DNA of 64,000 nucleotides, from positions 8,494,001 to 8,558,000 of the forward strand of contig NC_068569.1 in NCBI RefSeq assembly GCF_025698545.1. The letters are read 5' to 3'. Below are positions 11,407-23,597 of the stretch, one piece after another; positions within the stretch are counted from its first letter, which is position 1; each line of letters begins with the position of its first letter. The stretch is from Gossypium raimondii. Lineage: Eukaryota > Streptophyta > Magnoliopsida > Malvales > Malvaceae. A program made the translations under genes and the position numbers. Below the pieces are notes generated by a model that saw only the letters and a list, made by a program, of their open reading frames with translations, did no database searches and was not told where the DNA came from.

Positions 11407-14400
11407 ATGGCCCAGTCTACTGTATCTCAGGTCTTCCCCCCTTTTTTTTATTTTTTTTATTTTGATTCACAGGAAAAAGGAATAAGAGATTACCCAAGAA
11501 ATTATGAAGGGAAAAAAACTATTAGTATCGTTTCTTTAGCTATTATTGGATTTATCGAAATGGGTTTTCTGCTAGACTGACATTTTGGGTTTATTTTTCA
11601 GGTTTCTGTAGCTGTTCCCGTTGGAAACGACATTTCTCTGAGGAGATCTGTAACTAAGGTACGCATTAATTTATCATTCTGAATGTTGCAATAAGATCGG
11701 CGCTGCCGGGTGTAGTTTCAGTAATGGGTGTTTAGATCATTGAAAAGCCGAAAGTCCTGAGTGAGAACAGAGTATAGGTCCATAGGATCTGTTACATGTT
11801 TAAAATCTCATCCCAAAAGTTTATAAGCTTTTTTGGACATCGGATTTAGACTCTATGGCTGAAATTTTAGTCATATTAACTACTCCAATGGACTGTTGGA
11901 GTCAGAATTATGTATGATCATTGATCTTTATCACCAGCAACTATACTTTTGATCATCTTTTTAATGGGCTAAAATGTAGTAATTGTTTTAATATCCGGTA
12001 TTCTCAGAGACTGAGAGTGGCTATGTTCGGCAACACAAGAATAGCATTCTCATCTTTCCTGTCTTATATTACTTATCAATTGTCAAAACCAACTATTCAA
12101 TTGCACTGCCCAATTATTTCTTTCATGTTGAGCTTCAGTTCTTACTTCTATCATGCCTCGAGGCTGAAATGATAAAGTCAAATCATCATCTTTCTTTTCC
12201 TTGCTTCTTTGTTTTAAGAAGTCAAAGTTGCTGACAGCAAAATGATTGTATGACTTTTATTTCTTCATTTTTCTTTTAAAATAGATGCTACTGAACAAGT
12301 TTAAAATCTCCTAAAGTTGAAGTGTGCTGACAGTAAATGAATTAAACAGATTCAAACTTATTCAGATTGTTCTTCTAGTGAGTTTCTATCAGGTTTACGC
12401 CTTGGAATAGGTTATGGACACAAGGGTGCTCAACTTCGTTTGGCAGCTCAAATTTTCTACTGTTTCATTAATGTTATAACGTGCTTGTCTGTTATAAAGA
12501 TGTGCACTTGATGTGTGTATGCATCTTTGAATGTTGACAATATGCTTTTCAAATGCAGCATTGCTTTTACTGATTTGTCCACATGGTAGATGACAGTATT
12601 CGGCAATTTTCTTATGAAGCTGTTTCTTTTATTAAATATTATTTGTGCAAGAACTGAACAAGAGTTGCAGTATTATCTAAGATGACAATTCAGGCTCACT
12701 TTTATTTATCCTGTAAGTGAATTAGTTCGTAATACAGAAGCACTTGGCTTTTATTGCAGAGGGACATTATAAGCTTTGGTAACAAGTCATGGGCTTCCAC
12801 CTTGTCTTTTGATTTGAAATCACGAAATGCACAGAAGAACAAACCGTACATAGTATGCATGTCAGTGCAACAAGCCAGCAAATCCAAGATTGCAGTTTCA
12901 CCTTTGGAGTTGGAGATTGCAAAAGAGCCCCCACTAAATACATTCAAGCCCAAGGAGCCTTACACAGCTACCATCGTTTCTGTTGAGAGACTTGTTGGTC
13001 CAAAAGCTCCAGGCGAGACTTGTCATATTGTCATTGATCATGGCGGTAATGTTCCATACTGGGAAGGGCAGAGCTATGGTGTTATCCCTCCTGTAAGTTT
13101 GTCACTTCTATATATTGCTTTTCTAAATTATTATTGTTTTCAGATGGTTTGGTGCAGTAGAATATTTTAACTTCAATGCATTCATGAAAGTTGCCATCAT
13201 GTTTGGAACATAGGAATCAGATGATTTTTGACTTTCCAATATGAGGATTGCAATGTTTATTATTGCTAATTACAATTCAATATCCTTGTCCAGTTGTATG
13301 CATCAGCAGCTCTCAATCTAATAGAATGAAGTCATGTATTCTTAGAAATTCTTGTTTTATTCTATACTCCATTGATTTCTTCTCTAAAATTTCCCGTCTA
13401 CGATCTGTTTCAATTCTGATTTATTCATGTATCATAGGGTGAAAATCCAAAGAAACCAGGTTCTCCCCACAATGTTCGTCTGTATTCCATAGCATCATCC
13501 AGGTATGGAGATTCTTTTGATGGCAAGACAACCAGTTTGTGTGTCCGTCGTGCTGTCTATTATAACCCTGAGACCGGAAAGGAGGATCCGTTGAAAAGTG
13601 GTGTTTGTAGCAATTTCCTATGCAATTGTAAGCCTGGAGATAAAGTTCAGATCACTGGTAAGATCCTTAAATATAGTAAAAAATCCATGCTAAAGCACAG
13701 GCTTTCTTCACATGTTAATCTTTACTTTAGGGCCCGGCTAGAATTTCCCACTGTACATTTGACACCTAGTACTCAGATTAATTAGAAAGAAATTGCATTA
13801 CAGGGCTAGATTCTGGTGGTTCAGAAAATGAAAAGACCGTTTCTCCTCTGTTGCTAGTTTTTATTGTCCTGATAGCTTTGTAGGCTGTCGGCGATGGTTA
13901 AATTATAGATTTTACAGGTTGATTTGTGATCTAACTAAATATCATGCATTAACTCAAGTAGATTATTTTGGCAGGCCCTTCTGGCAAGATAATGCTTTTG
14001 CCTGAAGGTAACCCAAAAGCCAACCACATAATGATAGCCACTGGAACTGGTGTAGCTCCCTTCAGAAGCTACCTCCGCCGCATGTTCATGGAAGATGTTA
14101 CTTTCAAGTTCAAAGGCCTTGCATGGCTTTTCCTCGGGGTGGCCAACAAGGACAGTCTCCTTTATGATGATGAGTTTACCAAATACCTCGAGGACTACCC
14201 TGATCAATTCCGGTATGATCTAGCTCTTAGCAGAGAGCAAAAGAACAAGAGTGGAGGCAAGATGTACGTTCAGGACAAGATTGAGGAATACAGTGACGAA
14301 ATTTTCAAGCTCTTGGACGATGGAGCCCATATATATTTCTGTGGGCTCAGGGGAATGATGCCCGGGATCCAAGAAACACTGAAGAGGGTTGCGGAGCAGA

Positions 14401-14471
14401 GAGGAGAGAACTGGGATGAGAAGCTTTCACAGCTGAAGAAGAACAAACAATGGCATGTAGAAGTATATTAG
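11407..14471 (+). CDS. RFNR: Ferredoxin-NADP(+) reductase, root-type (RFNR), plastid precursor
   Basis: Five coding exons: 11407-11430, 11602-11658, 12760-13092, 13438-13657, 13975-14471, giving 376 aa. The enzyme moves electrons between NADP(H) and ferredoxin through FAD. The root isoform works mainly from NADPH to ferredoxin in non-green plastids, feeding nitrite reductase and glutamate synthase. Visible motifs are the FAD-binding RLYSIASS (about residues 152-159), the NADP-binding [10 protein letters not shown] (233-242), and the C-terminal VEVY whose terminal Tyr stacks on the flavin. The first 60 or so residues are basic and Ser-rich, as in a plastid transit peptide. The unusually tiny first exon encodes only MAQSTVSQ. 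Root rather than leaf type is chosen from the N-terminal half ([16 protein letters not shown]) by family memory. Confidence 0.95.
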
Positions 14472-15480
14472 TTTTGGTTTGCGTGATTTGACCCCACACT
14501 CCTCCATGCATGCCCTGTTTAAAGCAGCGTACCGTAGCCATGTTAAGTCAAGCTGGTATTTTTCAATTTGTTTAGGGGGTTCACATGTAAACCTGATTTA
14601 TCTTAGTTGTCATCTTACTTTTCTATGATTAAATAATTGAAGCTAGTTTCAGACTTTATGAAGAAAACTTGAGAACATTCCAACATTTATGATTGTTAGA
14701 ATTAGATGTTTTAAATACCATCCATCCGGGATTATTTCCTTTCTTCAAGTTTTACTTTGGAAGATAGAAATAAAGTACAACCAGGCCTTGCATTAAAGAT
14801 TCAAGTTTGAATGATAAAAAACTAAATTTGATATAATTTAAAACTTTTAAAGTCAAGATTCTTATTTATTATTGTTTTAAATTGAAAATGAACCAAATTA
14901 TTTAACCTAAATCTAATCTCTATTTAAACATAATGTATAAGTTTTTTTTATGGAGTATTTTCAGAACTTGTAGTTGTATAGTTTCATTTGTAGCAACTAT
15001 TTGCTTATTTCAATAATTAAAGAAACATCATTATAAAATATCGTGAAGTGTATTATTATCCTTATATATTGCGCAATGAAACAGATCACTATCGTGCTCG
15101 TCCAATTTATTTAATTATTATAAACTTATTTTTATTTTTACATAATTTTCAAATAAAATAATTAAAAATATTATTTTTGAATTAAACGTAAGACTAGTAA
15201 ATTTATATAAAATTCCTTTATCACTGTAGCATTTGTTGAAATATTTTTAATATGTTTGATTACATAATTAATTCGTGAAAATTTAAAATAAAATTCATAT
15301 TTTCGTAATCTTTATTTTATTTTACAACTTAAAATTCATGAAAAACTTGTTTTGGCCAGTCCCTTACTCCTTAGTCCTTAGCATCATTCGATCATTACCC
15401 CTGTTAAAAAAAAGAAAAAAAAGTTCGATCACACCCTAAAGAAAATTTTATACTTTTTTTGGCCAACAAGAAAATTTATT
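14472..15480. other. 3' UTR of FNR followed by AT-rich spacer
   Basis: The first roughly 170 bases are less AT-rich and look like a 3' UTR, with T-rich stretches and attaaataatt near 14630. The remainder is low-complexity AT-rich DNA without ORFs. Confidence 0.5.
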
Positions 15481-16088
15481 ACTTTAAATCCCTAAAACTT
15501 GTCATTTTCTCCTTCTCTCTCTTACCCAAATCTGACACTGGTTTTGGATTTTCCATTTCAATTCAGTGGTAAGTTTGCAAACTCATCTTTCAGATCTTTC
15601 ATTTCTTTATCGTTTCTTTGCTTCTGTCAATGATCGACAAACTTTTCAATTTCTTTTACCTTTTGCGCTTTCAAACGTTTTTCATCTTTTACCCCTTTTT
15701 TTTCCCCCAAAATTGATAAATTGGTTTTCTCTGTTTCTGGGAGAATGAAAATGTATTGAAATATTAAATAAAATATATATTGGGTTCTATATCATTCTCC
15801 CACTTGTAGTTTTAGTGTTCATTTAATTTTTCTATTTGTTTGACAATAACTGATTTTATAGGTAAAATGTTACTCTGGTATTTCCTTTCTCTTAAGAATG
15901 CACTAATTGATTTCGATGCCATGGCGGGAAAAGCGAGTTGGAGATTGTTTAAAACATAAAAGGAACAGAGAAAAGGCTTAACGTTTAGTGAATTACATAG
16001 TTTTCTTTTTTCCTACATTTATCTGATTGAATTTTCTTTTCAGTTTTCAAACCGCATTGTTGGATGATTGTGGGTTTGTAGCAGAGCA

Positions 16089-19000
16089 ATGAGTGGAGTA
16101 AAAAAGTCTACCTCAGGTAGGCTAATATTACATCAATCAGTGATTCTCATATTCAGTCAGTTCAATCAAATGACTTGAATTAGATTATAATCGTGTTCTC
16201 CATGAAAAATAGTAAGAGTCTACGGGATCAGATAGCTTGGGATGTTTTGAGGAAATGTCAATAATTTTTGGTTAAGCGTTCCTTCAAAATGTTGCTAATG
16301 ACGAGTTTGCTATCAACAATTGACAGAAGGAGACAATTTCGCTTATGTAAAAAAATTTTAATTAGTAGGTATGCATCATGCTTGGGACATTTGTGTACAG
16401 GCGCAAACATTTCTCAAGTATTGCTTGAGGTCTTAGAATATTTTGCGGTTGGCCTGTGGATCCAAAGTCAAATAAAATAAGGTGAAAATAATATAATGCT
16501 TGTCTTAAAGAGAAGCTAATCTTTTGGACTCGGCTTTGTAGAATTCAGTTGTCAACTTATTCTCTTCACTGTGAAGGGTAAAACTTGTTTCTATGAAGGA
16601 AATGGGATGATGCTTGAGAATGATGGGATAAATTCCTATCCGTAATGCCACTCATTTATTTTATTTTGTCCTCTCTACAATCCTTGAATAAATTGGATTT
16701 GACACAAAAGGCGAACACTTATAATCTGGTTTTGTGTTCTCAAACACAAAAAACTTAAGGGTTCACTTTTTGGATTTACATTGACTGTATGAGTTCAGAT
16801 AATCTCCATTTTTGTGCATTGAACCTTAATAGGTATAATTGCATTTCTTTTTAAGGTCAATATGCCTGTCATCTTCCTTAATTTTACTGATATATATATT
16901 TTTTTGGAAAATGCGTTTCCTTTGCAGCAAAAATAAGATTGAGGGGCTTATTGAATCAACCTGATAATCGCACTTGTGCTGATTGTGGTGCTCCAGATCC
17001 AAAGTGGGCGTAAGTTTTACTGTTACGGCATATTTTGCTTATTCATCTCTATTCCTATGAATAAGAGATAAGATTACCCGATGAATACATGTCTCTGGCA
17101 ATTTAAAGGATGAATTTTATGAAAAGCTTAGAATCTAACCACATAAATCACAGTTATGGACATAGTCAAGCATGTGTATGTAGGAATGTTTGTAGCATAA
17201 GGAACAATTAAGAAAATCACTTGGAAATTGTTTTTTCAGATCAGCAAATATTGGAGTCTTTTTATGCTTGAAATGTTGTGGTGTGCACAGAAGCCTCGGT
17301 ACACACATATCCAAGGTACTACTATGTTGCATGTAATGCAATATTTTTCCTCATGGAATGATCCCTGATTGGGGAAACATATGAGGGGTTTTCTGTTTGC
17401 TATTTATCACATGAAATTTATTTATCTGATTAGCGTTGAAAGTTCAGTACAATTTGATAAATCAGTAACTGTAGATGATCCAAGTATGAGGTAATAGATG
17501 TTTACATTGATAATAGAACCAGCATCATACCTGTGAAATTTACACAGTTGATAGATGAAATGTTTTAGGATATAAATGAGAACAAAAAACAAATCTAATA
17601 AATCAATATGCTAGCTAATAGTATACTGCTGGCCTATTTTATATAGCCATTTTTTTATCCAGAACATGTGTTTTTGTTTGTTCACGTAGGTGTATTTCTT
17701 GAAAGCTTCCCTGGGCTTAATCTTTCTTACGTTTAACTGAAGTTTTTCACATGTTTACGTCACCTTTGTAGAATCTTTTAACTGTGATATTGTGTTGGAT
17801 TTTCTCATTTAAGGACTTAACTTAGGGTATTATGGTTTTCTTTTTTACTTTCAATGTTACATTAACATTATGACCTCATTGATGCCTATATCATGCTTAG
17901 AACTCCTCTTACATTATCACATGCGATCCTTGTAAACTTTATATTAGTGTCTTGTGGTTTGCTTAGAGTTTCATTTTTATCATTGTAGCTTCTTTTACTT
18001 GCTGATGATTTCAGGTTTTATCTGTGGCATTGGATGAATGGTCTGATGAAGAAATTGATGCCATGATTGAAGTTGGAGGAAATTCCTCTGCTAATTCAAT
18101 CTATGAGGCTTATATACCTGAAGGTTATACAAAGCCTGGCCCAAATGCTAGTAATGATGAGCGGAGGAAATTCATTAAGTAAGATTTCAGACAATTTGAG
18201 CAGTTCTCTCTCATGATAAAGTCACTTATATTGGGTGCCATATGTGTTCAAAAACTACTTTTCATGTCCTTATTTGCCTCTTTTTGGCACCTCTTTACCA
18301 GTGTCAAACTGCAGTAACCTTATTGTGACCTACTGTTTAACCTAGTCTATCATTGCTCCTTCTATGTTTGTCTTCTGGAAGCATATGGCAGCTTTGATGG
18401 ATTACCATAGCTTAGATGTTATTTACTTATTTCAAATATTCCTGCAGGTCCAAGTATGAACTTCAAGAATTTTTGAAGGCCAGCTTGCGGATCACATCAG
18501 GGAAGGATTCCTCTTCTTCTTCTAGTCAATCGAACATTTCTGGAAAGATTTTGGATACTATCCTAACAAATTCAACACAGAAGGTAAATTCATTTGTTCT
18601 TTGTTTTTTTGAATCTGATTCACTGTCTTGGGAACAAGGAAGATCATGCTGCTGCTGATGTTAAGAGATAATATGGTCACTTGTTGAATAGCATGAGCTG
18701 AACATGTATAGATGGGATTGTTTTATATCATCCTGTTTGTAGGCAAATCTAGCATTCAATGTGCTGGTTGTCTACATGATGTGAATATTTGGTTGTGTGT
18801 ACTATTCTGTAAAAGTAAGTGTACCAGTAAAACCTGGTAAAGGCCCATGTGAAGTGTTGTCTGTTGTGACAGTATTTTTGAGAAAAGTTAAGTCAGTATT
18901 AAGACTAACAATTTAAATACCACAATATGGGCTTAATATGGTGCTGCACTTCATAACTTCAATATGTTTGACCTGAAAGTGATAACAGGAAGGCATGGTT

Positions 19001-22000
19001 GAATTTATTGGGTTACTGAAGGTCAAAGTGGTAAAAGGCACAAATTTAGCTGTCCGGGATATGATGACGAGTGATCCTTATGTTGTCCTGACTCTTGGGA
19101 AGCAGGTTAGTTGCTTCAAGTGTTTTGTTTTATTCTCGCTACTGAAACTAAAAGGTTTTGTCAAGGCTATACGTTGTGTTGTTGCTATCTCTGATAAACT
19201 CCAGCTCCAGACCTCTTTATAAGTTATGTTATTCCTTTTGTCTGTCTTTCTGTGTGCATGTGCATTCTAGGATTTATGGGCATTTATGCTTGTAGATTAA
19301 TCAATATTGCTTATGCATGTGGTTAAGCTGTTAGTAGTACCACTCCTTTTTTTGTTTTCTTTCTTTGGCACTCAAGTTTGCCAAGTTTTTACCCCTGGTC
19401 ATTGGAACTAAGAGCTTAGCACCTTATCAATGATCACACAGCTATTGGCAAGCTGTTAGTACGATTCATTTGGTAGTATTGTGGTTCAAATCAGACCTCT
19501 ATTAAAGCTTTTGCTTTACTTTATATGTTTGCCCTTTAATTGGCACCTATGTTACTTGAACTTGGTGTGAATATTGAGTATGTGTCTGATATGGGTATGT
19601 TCAATTTTTTTCAAAGTTTTTCATGTATTTGGTTGGAGGATCTTTGGAAGGTCATATCTCTATACCCATGTCCAGTTATATATCAGAACTGGGATCTTCA
19701 AGAAAAAGAGTCAGAGTAACATAGTATTACATGCATGTATCGTTTGGAATGCTTTACATGTTTTCTTATGTGTTTGTTTTCCTATCAAAATAAGATTTAG
19801 TTGCTTTGAACGGGTGCCTTTTATTGTAACTAATGATAACATTGGGTGTCTTTTGATCTTATCAGACTGTTCAGTCAACTGTAATATCAAGCAACTTGAA
19901 TCCAGTCTGGAATGAGGAATTAATGCTATCGGTTCCTAGCAACTATGGGCCTGTTAAGTTGGTAAGTGTAATTAAAAGAAATGTTTACTAGTTTTTAAAT
20001 AAACATTAGCATCTTTATTTATTTTATATGATTGTTGTGGTTCTACCTCTCGGTGAAATTTGTACATGGTGATGAGGCTGTTTGGGTTGTATTTGGCTCT
20101 GTTTTAAGGATATTTTTAGGTTCAGGTTGGCTTGGTTAGGTGTTGACTGGGTTTTGGTCTTCCAGGTTTTGGGTTGTTCGAATTCATTTTATGTAGGTTC
20201 TGGTTCCTGAAGTTTTAAATCAATTTGACCTGCATGATAACAAGTTTTCAGTGGGTTCTATCATGCCAACATTTGTTGCCTCTAGGTGCATAAAAGCAGT
20301 AATCAGGTGGGACAGTGGTGAGGTCAGGTTATTTCAGTTTAATGCCATTGAGGTCCCTGGCCATTCATCCTAGTTAATTCAGATTTGGGTTGCCTCTGAG
20401 TTATTAAAGTTTAGACTCAATAGTCTGTCTGGTTTTTGACTAGTTAGGTTCATTCGTGACTCCTAGTATTAGAAATGGAAAATATTCCGTATTTAAATCG
20501 CGGTAGTCGGTTCTGCACCAGTTTTGGTTGCACTGGCTGGTGCGCACCATTCCAGTAACAAACTGGAACAACTACTCTTTTCCGCACCGGTGTAAATTCT
20601 GGTCTGTACCGGTTGCACCGGCCTGTTTCGGCCAATTCCGGTTGCACTGACCGGGACATTGCGCACCGGGGGGTGCATGAGTAATGTTAAAAAATAGATA
20701 AAATTATTATTTAACCAACTTTAATATTTTTATTAATCAAATTTAAAATTTAAACTTTAACCTAGGTGAAGGAGCAACTTCAAATTTTTAATATGAAAAT
20801 TAATGAATAATAAAAAGTAAATGATTTATATGACAAACAAAAAAAGACAGAATTTCTAAATGCTTCACGAACACAACTTTTTATGTATGTTTTTATTAGA
20901 CTTTCATTTTATATATTTAGTATTGGATGATTTTATTGTAGATTTTTAAAATAATGTTGTGGATAACTTTGTTGTTTAATGTATGAGATGTTTTTCTTTC
21001 CTTGTTTACTTTAGATTTGTTAAATGATGAAATTTTATTTGTGAAGTTTATTGATGAGTATTTTATATAATCAATTAATATTTTATATTGGAAATTATTT
21101 AATCTAATCATTTGATATATTTAATATTTGATATATTAAATATTTTTCAAAAAATCAGTAAATCCAAAACGATAAACCGGAACAGATTGATACCGATACG
21201 TATCAGTTTTAGTAAAAAAATGGTGCGCCCACCGGTGCGATACTAACTACCTTGATTTAAATTCTGGAATTTAACCATATTCTAGATGTTTTGCTGGTTA
21301 CTTTGCATCTGGAACACTTTTAAGAGTTTTATTTTTTGGTCTCATCTCTAAAACCTTAATGTGCACTTGATTTATAATTTTGTTTTCTAGCCTCTCTTCC
21401 TGTTCGTCTGATATAATTGTCATTAGTGATGCTGGATGAACCATCTTACTAGTGGTTTCAATTCCCCTCTCCCCACCCCCCCCCCAAAAAAAAAAAAAAA
21501 AAAAGAAAAGAAAGAGGGATAAAAGTTATATGTACTGCATAGGAAGAAAAAGGGAACCTATGCTGGGATCATTAGGCAGACCTCCTCCTTTTGTCATTAA
21601 CTGATTAAAAAGGATGGAACTAGAAATTTCAGATTATTTGTCAAGATTGGTTTATTAAAGCTGGAAATTGGTGGGAGGTGAAACAACTGAAGACTGGATT
21701 TGAAGCACCTGTTGCATTCGTTATCTAGTCAGATGAGTTCAGTTTATAATTAAAAAATATTCAGGTAAAAAGGCAATTACACGAGTGTCCAACAGTAGCA
21801 CATGCTGATGTTATTAGTTTATGCAGGAAAATAAAGAAATAATCCAAAAGTTAGCCTTCTGACTAGCTGCATATTTATTGGGCACAGTCTCTAGTTAAAT
21901 ATCTCTTTTTGTTGTAACAATCACTTTCATTTTTTGTTGTTGTTATGAGGGGTTGCTCTGACTTGAATCCGAGCTTACATGAGACATAAGCCTGTCTAGC

Positions 22001-22778
22001 CACTGCATCAAGAAGTTTTTGCAGCTGTAACTATTGCTGTCCGTTATGAATTGCCACGTTTGGTCTCACTTAACTAGGAGTTTCACATAATAACTTCTAG
22101 ATTAGAAGGTCAATTTGTCAACTTTCTGCTATTATCAATTATGTTGCTACGGCTATTCATTTTTTTTTTTTGAAGTACCTATGTCCAGCACCCATATCTG
22201 ATATGGATCCAGACAGGTATGGGATTATGATTCTCCGAATACATGTAAATCTTGGTCAAAATCAAACAGACCTGTGTCAGATACATACCTTGTCTGATGC
22301 TCAACCGAGCCTGAGTAACGTGGCTACACACCTTTTAATGCTTTGACATTGTTATGCTAGTTTCGTCTAAAGTTTCTTTACGTACAACTTTTGTTATTTG
22401 CATTATTCATTCATTCATTCATTCATATGGTATTTCCTGCCATCTCAAGCATAATTACTATGAGTTTCTCTAATCTGTTGGACTTCCATACTGTAGCAAG
22501 TATATGATCATGACACGTTCTCAGCTGATGATATAATGGGAGAAGCAGAGATTGATATCCAGCCCTTGATAACATCTGCAACATCATATGGGAACCCGGA
22601 AATGTTTGGGAATATGCAGATCGGAAAATGGCTGAAGTCCCATGATAATGCCCTTATGGAGGATAGCATCGTCAACATCATTGATGGGAAGGTGAAACAA
22701 GATGTACCACTCAAGCTCCAAAATGTTGAATGTGGAGAACTTTATCTAGAATTAGAGTGGCTGCCTCTTGATCAGTAA
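16089..22778 (+). CDS. AGD12: ArfGAP with C2 domain, AGD12/ZAC-like
   Basis: Eight coding exons: 16089-16116, 16928-17009, 17240-17315, 18015-18178, 18448-18583, 18989-19105, 19866-19961, 22497-22778, giving 326 aa. The leader is probably spliced too (donor gtaagt near 15569, acceptor at 16084). It activates GTP hydrolysis on Arf GTPases and so controls vesicle coats. The N-terminal zinc finger is C26-x2-C29-x16-C46-x2-C49, followed by the GAP arginine in GVHRSLG (R54). A Ser-rich linker (about 140-150) leads to a C2 domain from residue 163, whose loops carry acidic residues ([19 protein letters not shown]) expected to bind calcium and phospholipid. Order and length match Arabidopsis AGD11-13; AGD12 is the closest by memory, but AGD11 or AGD13 cannot be excluded. 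Intron 7 (2.5 kb) contains several transposon relics. Confidence 0.93.
19547..19724. mobile_element. MITE copy A in AGD intron 6
   Basis: A 178-bp segment starts ctatgttact and ends agtaacatag, giving inverted ends of about 10 bp. The interior (tgtgtctgatatg, then aaggtcatat) matches the copy at 26850-27033. It shows no obvious flanking duplication, so it is older or slightly eroded. There is no coding capacity. Confidence 0.7.
20491..21262. mobile_element. Non-autonomous DNA transposon in AGD intron 7
   Basis: The left end atttaaatcgcggtagtcgg matches the reverse complement of the right end, atttaaatcaaggtagttag; both continue into GCACC-rich sequence. The subterminal regions are full of CCGG/GGTGCACC-like words (ccggttgcaccgg, caccggtgcg), while the centre is AT-rich. 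This is the shape of a roughly 770-bp non-autonomous TIR element. The matching outer atttaaat may be part of the TIR or a target duplication. Frames on its minus strand are by-products of the GC-rich ends. Confidence 0.65.
21471..21504. repeat. Poly(C)/poly(A) tract
   Basis: A run of C bases passes directly into about 20 A bases within AGD intron 7. It could mark the 3' end of an old retroposed copy, but no body of such an element is recognisable upstream. Confidence 0.7.
22176..22330. mobile_element. MITE copy C (inverted, eroded) in AGD intron 7
   Basis: Read on the minus strand this begins gccacgttactcaggctcgg and contains gtatgtatctgacac, matching copies A and B in order. The far end (gacataggtac) is only weakly conserved, so the boundary there is approximate. 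Confidence 0.5.
22405..22426. repeat. (ATTC)n microsatellite
   Basis: Five consecutive copies of the tetranucleotide lie in AGD intron 7, about 70 bp before exon 8. Confidence 0.85.
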
Positions 22779-23597
22779 GCATATGTTGTGTAATTTCAGA
22801 CATACCATTGCCAGGGATTTGGCTTCAATTTGCTCTGTCGCTGCTAATTTTGAATATGGGCAATAATTTTTTTGAAGTGCACATTTTATTTGGAGTTGGG
22901 GATTGGAGCAATCATTAAATCAAGCTTTTGATTCGTGTAATATGTTTCAATAAATTAAGGACTGCTTCATGGCAGAGACTGAATGTTCTGAATTTCCGTA
23001 ACATACCATCGCTTTGGATCGTCTTTTCAACCCCTAAATTCTTCTCTTTAGGACTCAAATCAGCTGGATTGGAGTTGCCTTGTTCCACTCATTTTCACAC
23101 TACACCATCAACGATCTATTTCATATACCTTTTAAATCAGTCGTCACTCGTAAATACTGTAATTAAAGAACTTACATAAGTACGTGTCCGCTATTTTACA
23201 TATAGATAATAGAACAAATATAGGAATATAAAGTAAAAATAAATTAGTAATTTATGATATAGAAATATTTTTTTTGTTAAATTACTTTTTAGAAAATATA
23301 CTTAGTTTAACAAAGACTCTTGGTTTTTTTTTTTAAGAAAATGTGAAGTCAAAAAATTTAACTCGGTTAATATCTTCTATAAGATATTGTAAATATTAAA
23401 AAAGGACTTCTGGGGCAATCATTAACGACCAATAAAATGAGTCCGTGAAATGCCAAAGCATCACGGGGCACGAGTAGAAACTATTCACTTTATCCAATTT
23501 ATAAGATAAGCCGCGCTTTCAACGTTCTCCTTGTTTATTATTCAACCTTCGCAAACAGCTTCATTCAATTTCAGCAGAAAGTGAATTCTCTGTTGAA
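22779..23597. other. AGD 3' UTR and AAE14 promoter
   Basis: Only 819 bp separate the AGD stop from the AAE14 start. The proximal part is moderately AT-rich, as a 3' UTR would be. About 23,200-23,400 is very AT-rich. The final 100 bp before the ATG is a C/T-rich leader. No separate gene is seen. Confidence 0.5.

Noticed and set aside
13935-14207. 90-codon minus-strand ORF within the FNR gene
   Set aside because: It is antisense to the well-supported last exon of FNR; its openness is a by-product of that exon's codon pattern.
20450-20678. Two overlapping minus-strand ORFs in AGD intron 7
   Set aside because: They are produced by the CCGG/GGTGC-repetitive end of a DNA transposon, not by a gene.
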